DNA of 64,000 bases. Source: Sindora glabra (Eukaryota; Streptophyta; Magnoliopsida; Fabales; Fabaceae). Within the stretch, counting starts at the first letter, position 1; each line of letters starts with the position of its first letter. Below are positions 11,755 to 23,183 of the stretch, piece after piece. The notes beneath the pieces are model-generated. The model did no database searches. It was not told the origin of the DNA and saw nothing but the letters and a program-made list of their open reading frames with translations. The DNA lies in assembly GCA_020226215.1 (NCBI GenBank), contig CM035236.1:3973001-4037000 (forward strand), in the 5' to 3' direction. A program made the translations under genes and the position numbers.

Positions 11755-14700
11755 AATCTCTCCACGTAGCTCTTGTATCTTCATCCAGTTGTTGAGAGCC
11801 TGCTTCTACCTGCCACACTGGACAAAACTGGGCATGGCATGCTTGAGCTCGAATGGAACTGTGCACCAGCAAGTACCGCAAGGAAGAAAAGAAACAAGAT
11901 TACAGATCATGATGAACCTCTACTCTCCTCTTCTCTCTGTCCCTTTAGACACGTATAAAATCTTTTTCCTGTTCACAATAAAAAAGACTCTGTCTGTGTG
12001 TTGTGCACCGGCCCTCACAAACTCCAAATTTGTCTTAGGATAACAGCAGAAACTACAGCTATGGACAAGAAATGATTCTTCTCTCATGTTCCTCAGATTA
12101 GAGACTTGCATTTTGGTCAAAAATGTGGTTGCACATAAATATAATATTTTTTTTTCAACTATGAAGGTGAATTCCCTGAGTTTACATACTTAGTTAGGCT
12201 TCCTGACTTTAATTATTTATGTTTTGTATGTAAGTACTCGAGTTTAAGAAATTTTGAAGGCATATCCTGATCTAAAAATAAAGCAAACACTCTTACTTCT
12301 AAAATTTCTTACTAAAAAGATCTATATATAAAGATGATACAGTCTTTTTTTGGTGTTGAAGTTCAAAATCTCAATTATGTGATTCCATATATGCTGGGGT
12401 ATTATTTCATTTTAGCAAGTATGGTTTATTTTGTAAAACTCTTGCAAAATCAATTATACTTTTAAAATTATAGTATCAATTATACGTATTTATTCTTAAA
12501 TAATAATTTTGAACTTAAATATTACTTATAATCAATACATTGAAAATCAATTTTTTTAATTATACCATGTATAGTAATATATTACAAAACCTAAAGTTAG
12601 CAGTGATACAATCATTAAATTATATATATATATATAATTTGAGATAACCAAATTTCAAATGTAAACAAAGACAAAATATTTTAAGAATTATTGAAAACCT
12701 CTTGAAAGGTTCTCGATTTAATAAAATTTTAAGATAGCATCAAAAGTGTTGATTATACATCGAACTTTACTCGACTTATATTACATGTATAATTAATTTA
12801 ATTAGAGGAAGTGTCAGCAATATATTACACATCCTAGCAGAATCCAAACCTTTAAAGAAGAAGGAATTAATTTTATGGACCAAAATGGTAAAGATATAAG
12901 CAACCTCTGCCAGGCAATCACGCAAGCATTCCCATATAGATATGTCTGTAGACTTATGGATCAACGAAGGGTCCATCTTGCCATTCGAGGGGGCACGTAG
13001 AGGGTAGATTCGTTGTAGCTTTCCCAACTTTTAATGAAATGCCAGCTCCGATAAAGGCTCTTCTTTGCGCTGTTTCTTTTTCCTTCTTGATAAGCAACTT
13101 CCTTTTCTGTTGGTTGCTATACAAAGAATTAAAAAGGGTTTGGTTAATCAGAAAAAGTTGAAATAAGAAAACAACTTTCTGTTTGTTTAATATAACCTGC
13201 AGTATATAATAAGCTATAGATACAAACCATTGGGGATATCCGCAAGATTCGAGTTCCAACTCGAGTTATTTTTATTTATTCCGAAAACCAATTTAAATCG
13301 AATCAGTTCTTATCCTATTAAAGAATGGATTTACAGGATCTTTCTGCTGAAAAAGTTGGATATGATTTGGACCCCTTCTGTTGGAAAAGAGAATAAACAG
13401 TGTGCTCGATTTTTTTACGTGGATCATGTAGATTGTAGATGGTGGGTTTCATTTTATAAAGAATACGTATCAGAATAAGCATGCTTGTGATTATTGGATA
13501 AATAATAGAAATTGTTAATCAATTTTGATAACAGGATGTATTGAGGCATTTTTCCTGGTGTAAGAACTTAATTTTCAATTCTTAAGTCACAAAGTGTGGG
13601 TGTTTTCAACCTTAATAAACCAATATAGAAAGGAGATTTAAGTTAATGGGAAAGGATGACAATCAGCCACAAAATTTTGATATCCGGATTTGAAAGCAAC
13701 CTTTGATGCACGCAGATAAAGATGGGTGATGTGTAGACAGGAGAAGTGTGAATTTGCAGTATCCTTAAGATCTTGATACATTGGCTTCTTTTTATATAAT
13801 TGGCGTGGTGAGCTTGATGGATAATGCACCAATTTCATAGTCAAATGGTTCGATTGTCCAATATATAAAAAGTAGACACGAGAAATAGCTACAATTATCC
13901 TATTGGCATTTGGCAAAGAGATTATCCCATTTGCATTGATTTTGTAGTGAACAAGGGAGGCAAGGAGATTAATTAGTACAATGTTCGATTGAGTAGACTA
14001 AGCAAGTTGATGTTAATTTCAGTATTTTATATTAATGTTGTAATCCGTAAAAATCATATTATAAATGTTTGTAGTATATTAGATCTAATATCCCTATGCA
14101 TCTTAATTATCAATTTGGATATTAATACAAATTTTACGTTCTTCATGGGATTAGCTGTCGTGAGCGGAACTGATTTTTTTTTCCTTTTTTTTTTTTTTTC
14201 AACGAAAGGAATGGTCCTTTCCCCTTAGAGCATGGGAGATCAAATAAATTAGGTTATATTTTTTTAAAATAAATGAGATATGCGTTCTAAAATATTGACT
14301 TCAATTTAATTTCTTAGCTTACATAGAAATTAAATTTGAATTTCGTTTAACCTATTAAAAAAATTTAATTCAACTTATTAATCTATTTAAAAATATACTT
14401 CCAAAGATAGGCATTTAAAATCCTACAAGTTTTTTTAAGCAAGTGTGTATAGATTTTACATGTAATAAATGCATAAAAGATTATTAATTCATTACTTAAA
14501 AGTTACAATAAAAAATTTTAAATTTTTTAAATTTCTATGAAATATTTATTAGATTTAATAAAAATACTGCATAAAACTTACAGCTTCTTATAAAAGAGAA
14601 TGCCAAAATATGTGCTTGTACTATTTCTTTTCCAAGCGCATGTCTAATCTTATAAATTGTTTTCATAAAATATTACCATTATGTAACAAACTTTGCCATA

Positions 14701-15700
14701 CTCCTCCAACCATACCAATACATTATTTCATTGGGTGCGGCTCCTGGTTGAGGGTATATAGAAGAGAGGACAAGTTGGGCATGAGAAAGAAACAAAGAAA
14801 GACATGGGTCATAGCCCATCACAGCGTTAAACTATAAAAAGATATAATAATTAATAGAATAAATTATATTAAACTTTCTTAAAATTTAATTTAATTTAAT
14901 TTAATTTTTTTAAATTATATATATTCACTCCTTTCACTCTTCTATCATTATAAAGTACATTAATTTTAATTTTTAATTGTAATTTCTTTCATAATATTAT
15001 TTTTAATTATTGAAAGATAATTTTTTGTATTTTTATATGCAAATTTATTTTTTTTTAAATGTAAGCCTAATGTATTTTAATTTTTAATAAAATGGTATAT
15101 TTGTATATAAAAATATAAAAAATTTATTTTATATAGCCATTAAAAATAATATTAGAGAAGAAATTATAATTAAATAATTAAAATTATTATATTTTATAAT
15201 AGTGAAAGAATGAACAAAAAATAAATATGTATAATTTAAAAAGAATAGGATATCAAATATAATTGAATCAACTTCAAAGAAAATTGATATAATTTTTTAT
15301 TAATAAAATCGAATCAACCATTAATCTAATTTATTAAATTATTGATTTAATTAGTAGTTATCGATTTGGTTGTTTATAAATATAAAAATAAAAAGAATAT
15401 AAATTTATATGAAAATAATGTAAAAATATATGTAATAAATAAAATAATAATAAGTACAAGTTATGATACAAAAATAATTTAAAATTATATAAAATTTTAT
15501 AATTAAATAAATTATTTTTTTTAATTTACTAGTTCAACATAATACAATAATTCAATTGACTTAACTAGAAAGTCACCTGTTAAATAAATTATTTTTTTAC
15601 TTATTTATATATAAAATTAATTTAACAATATAATTCAAATCGATTCACTACTTTTTCAATTAAACCGGCCAATTGAATCCGAGTTTAATGATTAGGGTCG
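11755..15700. other. Long intergenic stretch upstream of APT, no gene recognised
   Basis: Several short open frames exist on both strands (11773-12120, 12776-13478, 13638-13916, 14610-14837). None shows a domain, a convincing exon chain or plant codon bias. 14840-15700 is almost pure A/T. Retroelement motifs were not seen here. Confidence 0.45.
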
Positions 15701-15717
15701 ATGGATGATATAATAAC

Positions 15718-15723
15718 CACGTG
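15718..15723. promoter_or_regulatory. G-box core CACGTG upstream of APT
   Basis: A palindromic CACGTG sits about 340 bp upstream of the APT start codon. In plants such cores bind bZIP and bHLH factors. A single hexamer is weak evidence, so its role is inferred from position only. Confidence 0.3.
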
Positions 15724-15848
15724 ATTCCACTTTGTGGGTTACTGGGTTTTCAACCAAAATTTACCATTTACGATTTCCTTGTTTCTTACTTGGGAATTAT
15801 CTCACTCTACTTGCGCGGAGAACCCATCCTCCCTCTACCATTTACTCT

Positions 15849-15852
<4 letters not shown>

Positions 15853-15895
<43 letters not shown>
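15853..15895. repeat. (TC)13-(TA)8 compound microsatellite in the APT leader region
   Basis: Thirteen TC units (15853-15878) run directly into about eight TA units (15879-15895), 160-200 bp upstream of the APT ATG. Pyrimidine tracts are frequent in plant core promoters and 5' UTRs. The TA run could also act as a TATA element. Length polymorphism between individuals is likely. Confidence 0.85.
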
Positions 15896-16058
15896 CCCTT
15901 TTCTTCTTATCATCCTTACTTCCTTTTATATTTCTTTCTTCTTACTCCATTGGCTTTCTAGTTTCAACTATAGTTCTTATACCTCTTTTGCTAGACCAGT
16001 TCCTCTTGAGAGAAGAGAGGAGGCTTCTATTTTGGTTGGTCTGTGATATACACACACA

Positions 16059-19000
16059 ATGTCAACTTACAGAGACGAGGATCCTCGTATTCAAGGCATC
16101 AAAACTAAGATTCGTGTCGTCCCCAACTTCCCCAAACCTGGTTTGTTCTCCGTCTTTTATCCCTTCCGTTTCTCCTCCCTGCTCCGCTTTTATTGCGCTG
16201 GTTTTGCCTTTCCTTTTAGTTCGGACTGAAAATGTGGGAAGTGAGGCAACAATTGTTCCGTTTTTGTTTCAGACTTTGTTTGTTTTTGAAAGAAAATATA
16301 TTCGTGAGCGTGAAAAACAATTGGTATATTTAATGTTAAATTTAATGAATTCAGTAGAAGAAATTCTTCTTTCTTAAAAAGGAAGGAAAAAGAGGAAGTT
16401 GTATCCTTTTTTTATTTAACTATAATTTTAAGAATTATTATTTTTTATCATAAAGAACAAAGATACATAATATTTTTTCATTTCTGTATAAAGAAATAAA
16501 CTTTTTTTTTTAACAAAAATTATCTTTAAAAATAAAAAAGTAATCGGAACCTTAATGTTGCATATTGCACCCGCTTAACCACCCAAAATATGATAAAGAG
16601 TTTAGTATTCCCCATGCCTGCACTGTTCTTTTTGTGTTTTTTAGATTTGTTAAGACAAAGCGATGGCCTTTGTCTGCATGAGGTTCTGAATTACTCTTTG
16701 AGTTGTGTTCCAATTTCTAATCTTCCATGTGAGAGAAATGGGTTATCAGTTTTCATCTCAGTTTGCTTACCAATGGCTGCTGTGGCAGGTATTATGTTCC
16801 AAGACATCACTACTCTATTGCTCGATCCCAAAGCCTTCAAGGACACGATCGATTTGTTTGTTGAGAGATATAAAGGCAAAGATATTTCTGTTGTTGCAGG
16901 TAAAATTGTCAAAAATTGGCCGTCTTTGGAAATTGAACTGGTGAAACCAACCGTGAAAAACTTGTTTTTTTTTTTAAAAAAAAACTTTTTAAGGTTATTG
17001 GGTTCTTTTAACTGGGTCTAGCTTCAAGGTGGCGGGGTCCATGGTTAGGAGAAAGTTGGGTAGAATATGCAGAAATTCTCCCTATTGCATCAGTTTCTGG
17101 ATGTCTTTTTGAAATCTTAACAGGGATATGGATTACGGAAGTGATGGTGGGTTTTGCGAGTGATATTTTGGTTGACAATGAGTTCTGCTTAGTGGATTTG
17201 CGATGGATTGCTCCCTCGAGTTTCCTTAAGTGGTCTTGGATACTTTAGTTATACCATGTGTTTTTAAATATATTTAATAAATAAATTTATATGTATATAT
17301 TAAAATTTTGATTTAATTTTTAGAATATTAAAAATTATAAAAAATAGTAATTATCTTTTATTTTGTTGATTATTGAATATGACTTTGCTCGCAAAAATTT
17401 CTCTCCTTTCTCTTGCTTTTCTCCATGTGCTTCGATCTAATTGCATGGATGACGATTGGCAAATAACAACTTGTGCAGTGGGGACCCTCCTCATGCCAGT
17501 TTTAATAGGTCCTCATTTATATTTGTGGGCTTCCACGTCTCATTGTCTGGTGATTTCCGTATCCAATTCCTCATTTATTCTTCTTATGTCACTACCTTGT
17601 CAATTTCTTGTTCAAAGCTCCTAATTCCCCGTTGAAAATTTGAATGGCACTAACCTCATTGTTTGGAAGTGAAGAAATTTGGGGAGAAAGACGTTAAAGA
17701 AGAAAAAAATGGGAAGGAAAAAATGAATTTTTCCGTTTGTATGGGATGGTCAAAATAGAAGAGAAAAAAAAATTGCAGATAAAATTTCATGTAAAATGGT
17801 CTATTTTCTGTTCCCTCCAACTACGAAGAAAAATGGTCCTAAAGGATTCACCACAGTTTGAAATTATTATATTCTTTCCTTCTACTTTCCTATTCAACCA
17901 AATAATTTTTTTTTCCATTTTTTCTCATTTATTAAACCAAAGGAAATAAAGCATCTTATTCTCTATTTTTTCATTTTTTTCTCTATGTTGCATCTGTGGG
18001 TTATCTTTTGTTATTTTTTTTAAATAACAGAAAATAACCCGCAAATGTGGTGGAAATTTTGGATCTTTGATGTTTTATTCTTAGTCCCAGTGTGTCACGG
18101 GGCTGCTACATGGTATTAATTCTGGTTTAATTGATCAATTACCATGTTCACGCAGCGCACGAAATGTTGCTACATCTTGACCTTGAGGCATTTACATGAG
18201 ACGTCCCATCCTAAGCTGTCTCCCTTATCTACATAATTTTTATACAAAACTAACGATATTATCTTTCGTAAAGAGACGGCAAAATAATTCTTAAATTATA
18301 TAAAATTATAATTTTATTTTTAAATAATAATTTGTATATATAATTTTATTTTTTTATAAATAATTTTACCTTTATATATGTGGCTGAGAAAAGTTATTTA
18401 TACCAATTATATATTTCATTAATATTTTATAATTTTAAAAATAAAATTATTTAATTTCATCTAATTTTATTTTGTAAAAATCTTTTTCAATGATCGGTAG
18501 GGGCTTGGTTGAGTTGGTTCCTACTTCCCACGTAGATGTACAATTACTATTGACGATGCGTTTGCCCTTTTGTGTCTGTGTGCTTGCATGGATTTTTCTT
18601 TTTGCCGTTTCGTTTCTGCGAGACATTTTTGGAAGCTTCTCATGTTTAAGATGGGATTTGTTCATGGAAGAAAATTAGGCTAGAGTATCAATTGGGCTTT
18701 TCGCTGATTGCCTGCAGATTTTTTTTTTTTTTTTTAAAGAATTTGTTAGTGAAGACAGGCACTGTAACATAACGCGAGTCCCATGTCGTTTTCATCATTT
18801 TAAGTGATCGATCCTGATATCATACTATTGTTAAATTTACTTTGAATGAGGCTACTGACGATGTTTATGTTGTAACATTCTGGGATGGTGCATGCTTTTG
18901 ACGTTATCGTCCAAAGAAGGATGGATAAGTGGCTATGAAAGGTTAATTGTTTCCAACAATTATGGCCTATCCATAATAGCTTATTTTCGGTTTAAATTTA

Positions 19001-20347
19001 ATTAGAGGGGTAGATGTGATATAAATTGAACCCTTGACTTTTTAATATAGATTACTTTTAAAAGTTACCAGGAAAAGATCAAAAATAATTTTATCATATC
19101 TTTAAATCAGGTACATGATTTCCGAGAGCATGAATAATCTATTTATTTATTTATGTTATTATGCATTAAGGTATTTCTTTAATGTGGTGCTAAGGCTCAA
19201 AAATGCAATATTGTGGATGCATCAGATTCCATCTGTGATTTTTCATAATTTTGGATTGCTATAATCATATTTTTTCGTATTTATTTGCATCACAACAATA
19301 TTGCGATCACAACCTTAGCCGCAATTCAAATCTCTGCTAGTGCAATAGTTACATGCAGTTTTCTACCCCTGAAATTGAGCTTCGCTTCCTTGTTTGAAGC
19401 CTTAAATCATCTGATCAAATTGTTAATCTGGATATATATTCAACAGTCAATTGACTTGGTGTACCCCATGCCTTTCCGTTTAATGTTTTTAATTGCATCA
19501 TATATTAAAATAATATTTTATTGATGAGGTGCTTGATTCAATCTGGACTAACACGTATATATTGTCCGTAACCTTGTGCTCTGGAATATACAAGTTTCTG
19601 TTCATTTTTCGCAGGAATCGAAGCTCGGGGATTCATATTTGGTCCTCCCATTGCACTAGCAATAGGAGCAAAGTTTGTACCTTTGAGGAAACCAAAGAAA
19701 TTACCTGGTATGTATGTTTTGAACCTTCTCATTTTAAATTTTTAATCCACAATGGGTCATACTTCCATGCATGATGTATTGGTTCTGCGAGACATTATAT
19801 ATGGATCCTTATCATGGGTGTTCACTTGCTACATGTTCACCAAACCACTGAATGTGTGAAATGCTTTGCAGTAACAATTTGATGTTAATAGTTTCTGGTT
19901 AAACCTTTACTCGAGACCCTTATTGTGTTATGACAGGGAAAGTGATATCTCAAGAGTACATATTGGAATATGGGAGGGACTGTCTTGAGATGCATGTGGG
20001 CGCTGTTGAAGCTGGGGAGCGTGCTTTAGTGGTTGATGATTTGATTGCTACTGGTGGGACGCTGGGAGCAGCCATGGACTTGCTGGGTAATAAACTATAT
20101 GCTCTTTTGTTGTGTTGATAGCTGAATGCAGCATTGATTTTGTTATTTGTTATGTTCAGAACGTGTGGGAGCACAAGTTGTGGAATGTGCTTGTGTGATT
20201 GAACTACCAGAATTAAAGGTACGTATGTTCTAATTTTAGATGGGATAAATATATAAATAAATAGTAATGTTGAGATGATGATGGTAAATGCAGGGTCGAG
20301 AACGGTTGAACGGGAAGCCACTGCACGTGTTAGTGGAATATTACTAG
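16059..20347 (+). CDS. Adenine phosphoribosyltransferase (APT3/4/5-like), six exons
   Basis: Converts adenine plus PRPP to AMP and pyrophosphate (purine salvage). Some plant APTs also act on cytokinin bases. Exons with GT-AG borders: 16059-16140, 16789-16899, 19615-19707, 19937-20086, 20160-20218 and 20294-20347. They join in frame to 549 nt, 182 residues, the normal length for short plant APTs. The PRPP-binding loop is at residues 126-138 (ALVVDDLIATGGT). An internal FQDIT segment follows exon junction 1, and GIEARGF spans the exon 2/3 junction. The protein starts MSTYRDEDPRIQGIKTKIRV, with no transit peptide, so it is probably cytosolic. The start is the first ATG in this frame and matches family N-termini. 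Intron 2 is long (2715 nt) and holds a MITE copy near 18256-18458. The neighbouring C2H2-like gene is convergent. The synteny suggests APT3, but paralogue assignment needs a phylogeny. Confidence 0.95.
17640..18458. repeat. MITE-derived sequence inside APT intron 2
   Basis: 18256-18458 resembles the hairpin MITE at 9292-9486 in core and end sequence, though its inverted ends have decayed. The purine-rich start at 17645-17720 and pyrimidine-rich end at 17880-17950 suggest a second element with imperfect inverted ends, which is less certain. Neither disturbs the exons. They help explain why intron 2 is far longer than the others. Confidence 0.45.
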
Positions 20348-22045
20348 GGTCGTAACAACATAAAAGGAGCTTTGTACAGTAGAGGGAGAAAGGATGCATA
20401 TCATCTTCCAATCCATTCCTTCTTTTCTCACCCAGGCACACTGCTTTGCGAGTTTCGAATGAGATGAGCCAAATGCTTAATGTTGTAGAATTCAGACTAT
20501 TTTCCCATTAATGAATTGGGGTTCGGTTGCTTCTAGAGATAGATCTACCCATGTTAATTTGTAATTCCGTACTTGGTTGTTGGTGCCACATGATTTTAGA
20601 ATCACATCATCTAAAAATTATTTTTTTTTTAAAAAAGGGTAATACCCAAAAGCCCAGAAAAAGATAAAGAAAAGCCTTTTCCTTTTCTTAAAGCTAAAGA
20701 AAAGCGTAAAGACAGAGTTCCAAGTTTCCTTTTGGGCCTTTGGCCCTCTCCTCCAACCCCGTTTCCTTTTCTGTAAACTCTGATAGAGCCTAAATATGTG
20801 TTTCCCGGAGAACATTTTTTGTAAAAAGAAATTTAACAAATTTTGTATAAGTAAAGAAGTAATTTATTATTCTTATATTTTATTATTTAAAAAGTCATAA
20901 TAATAGAAAAAATGTGAAAAAGTAAGCTATTATTCACTAAATTTTTTACATGTAGCATAGAATGTATGAAATATTTTTTATTGTTTTAATAATTTATAAT
21001 TATATTTCTAATTTTTTTACCAAAATAAATGAAACTTAGCTAAGCATAATTTTATATATTTATGACAGTCCAATGGATGATCAGCATGCAAGTCGACAAG
21101 TTGAAATCTCATCTCTTGGATGTGAAATGGCGTTGCATTTATATTTATATCGTTGAATTTGTGGCAAGGTAGATGTTGGTCAAAGGTTGGGACCCTTGCA
21201 AGGATTAATTTCCTAATTTGGGATTGATTTTTGCTCATAAGACAAGTAAAGGTTTGGACTTAGGAGCTTGTTGCGTGACTTGCGCTGTACCTTACCCTAT
21301 CTTATGATTAATGATTAATCAACCAAATTGACGCCCCTGCCCTCTAATCGATCCCATCTTCCTTAACCATCAACTTTCTTTTTATTTTCTCTTTTCACCT
21401 GTCGATTGTTTTGTTAGGTTGCAGTCAACTAACTGTTCTTCTATCCTTATTTTTCTCTCGCGTGGGACCAACATTACCAAATTCCATCAAATGTTTAAAT
21501 AAATCTTATTCACTTAAATCTATAGTTATAAAATACTAATATATCTAAAATTATTTTACTTATTTAAATTTTATTTATATTATTTTTAAATCAAAAGATA
21601 TATTAATGAGTTACATAAAATATTTTTATTCATAATCAAACAAAAGAATTGTTATAAAAAATGTGAATCACAAAAGAAACGACGTTCAATGTCATGTGAA
21701 CCAAATACCTAGAGCATATATGCAACTAATTGATGGGACAAAAAAAGGAAAAAACTTTGGAATTGGGTGGTCGTAGAGTAAAAATAACTACTTGTTCTTG
21801 TCAATATAAGTAGGCAAATGGAACTGTAAACTAGCATTTATCAACCCAATTTTCTCCCTCATTACACAAAACATATCATTTCAACCCAAAAAAATAAAAA
21901 AAAAAGTAGGAAAAAATTGTGTTGATAAATACAAACAAAAGATTGGTTGAAGCCCATCAACATACATTTACCTCCAAATTGGAAAATAATAAGAAAATAA
22001 AAGGTGGTACCAGATTAGAAATGGTAAATATCCCTTCCCTCTTTT
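20348..22045. other. Intergenic gap between convergent genes
   Basis: Holds the 3' UTR of APT on the left and, on the minus strand, the 3' UTR of the C2H2-like gene on the right. Short frames at 20618-20839 and 21017-21238 (minus) are not gene-like. No transposon with clear ends was found. Confidence 0.5.
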
Positions 22046-22942
22046 TTACAGTTTATAGATGATAAGAAAGCACGGCAATACGGCACGGGAATCGAACACT
22101 AATAACTCGCCCTTGTCCCCACTCACCGAGTCGAACCCAACGCGCCCGTTCCGCAATGAGTCCATCAACCCCATTTGCTTCGAGACCCGACCCGCTATCA
22201 CCCGGCAAACTAGCATGGCTCTTCTGCCCCTGCCTCCAACGCCATTCTCATGCGCCCCACCGCTGCCGGAGAACGTACATATTGCAGACCCTTTTCCTCC
22301 AGGGAATGACCATGCAGGACGGCCGCCTCCCCCTCCTCCGGCGTCGTAGGGACCGCCGCCGGAAGCAAGGCCCAAACAATGAAACCGCATCACCTCGTTC
22401 CCGTCCGCGACGCACCGAGCATTCTCTTCCCAACTAGTTTCCCCCGGCAGGCCGCCCAAACCAGCCCGAGCCTTCACTGCCTCACGATACTCTTCGAACC
22501 GGGACACAGTTTTGGAGCCATTCTGGACCTTGAAAATCATCTCAATCCGACCCGCGAAAGGTTTCGGACCCCAGCCAGTGTGGAAGATGATCTCTACCAC
22601 ATTACGTGAAGGATGTCCTTCCGAAAGCTCCATCAGGGACGGGAAGATAGGATCCGATTTCCGGGATATCCACGCAGACGCAGACGCACTACTTCGTGAG
22701 CGGTTCATAGATGCAGGGTGGTTCAAACCGGTTTCAGGCTTGGTAGTACGTGGATATTTAGAGCTGGGATGTTTCTCAAGTGGTGGTCTGGGTTTAGGCT
22801 TGGTTGTATCAACGACGTCTTTGATGTTTTGGGAGCTCTTTCTGCAACTGGCACTGGGTATAAGGATTTTGGGGTTGGGGTGGTAAACGTCTTCAAATGC
22901 TCTTGACTTGCACTGAAAAGACTTGACCCAACCACTTGCCAT
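22046..22942 (-). CDS. Plant C2H2-like zinc-finger-related protein (At4g22560 family), no zinc finger in this member
   Basis: Single-exon gene of 298 residues. I chose the second Met (22942) because MASGWVKSFQCKSRAFEDV aligns with the N-terminus usual for the family. An upstream in-frame Met would add 15 residues. Residues 45-95 are Pro/Lys/Ser-rich and likely disordered. Residues 96-156 carry the conserved core (LxEGHPSRNVVEIIFHTGW, then FAGRIEMIFKVQN and SRFEEYREAVK). Residues 176-190 read RCVADGNEVMRFHCL. A seven-residue Gly-rich run follows near 202. Residues 219-252 hold ICTFSGSGGAHENG and the RRAMLVCRVIAGRV segment. The family includes larger proteins with a C2H2 finger; no CxxC...HxxxH is visible here. 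The C-terminal half has been compared to a PARP-like fold, but I see no proof of activity. The CDS is much GC-richer than its flanks. Function unknown. Confidence 0.85.
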   Translation of the reverse strand: MASGWVKSFQCKSRAFEDVYHPNPKILIPSASCRKSSQNIKDVVDTTKPKPRPPLEKHPSSKYPRTTKPETGLNHPASMNRSRSSASASAWISRKSDPIFPSLMELSEGHPSRNVVEIIFHTGWGPKPFAGRIEMIFKVQNGSKTVSRFEEYREAVKARAGLGGLPGETSWEENARCVADGNEVMRFHCLGLASGGGPYDAGGGGGGRPAWSFPGGKGSAICTFSGSGGAHENGVGGRGRRAMLVCRVIAGRVSKQMGLMDSLRNGRVGFDSVSGDKGELLVFDSRAVLPCFLIIYKL

Positions 22943-23177
22943 GGAAGCACTGCAACTATTTCTCTGCAAAGTCAGCCTTTGTATCACTAATCAATTAAGC
23001 TGTGGAGTCTCTGGGTTTGATTTTGTTTGGCCGAGGGAGAGGCGTTTTCATCTTGTTGAGGGCGGAGGAGTGAGTAAAGCGGCCATAATAAATGGTATTT
23101 TTACTTCGTATGGGTTACGAAATTACGGTGCTGACCTTGTACCCACGCGGACTTTGTCTGCTTCATGAGAGTGAAAA

Positions 23178-23183
23178 CACGTG
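23178..23183. promoter_or_regulatory. G-box core CACGTG upstream of the C2H2-like gene
   Basis: A palindromic CACGTG within AACACGTGT lies about 235 bp upstream of the chosen start on the minus strand. It is a plausible bZIP/bHLH site by position only. Confidence 0.3.

Noticed and set aside
12776..13478. Possible small gene(s) on either strand
   Set aside because: Frames of 82-101 codons have no recognisable domain, splice chain or codon bias. A short palindrome near 13246-13264 is too small to mean anything.
15721..16377. Long plus-strand open frame (218 codons) overlapping APT exon 1
   Set aside because: It is in a different phase from the conserved APT exon and is made largely of the translated TC/TA microsatellite and intron 1.
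22059..22906. Several plus-strand frames opposite the C2H2-like gene
   Set aside because: Antisense shadows of a GC-rich exon; no domain and no conserved start.
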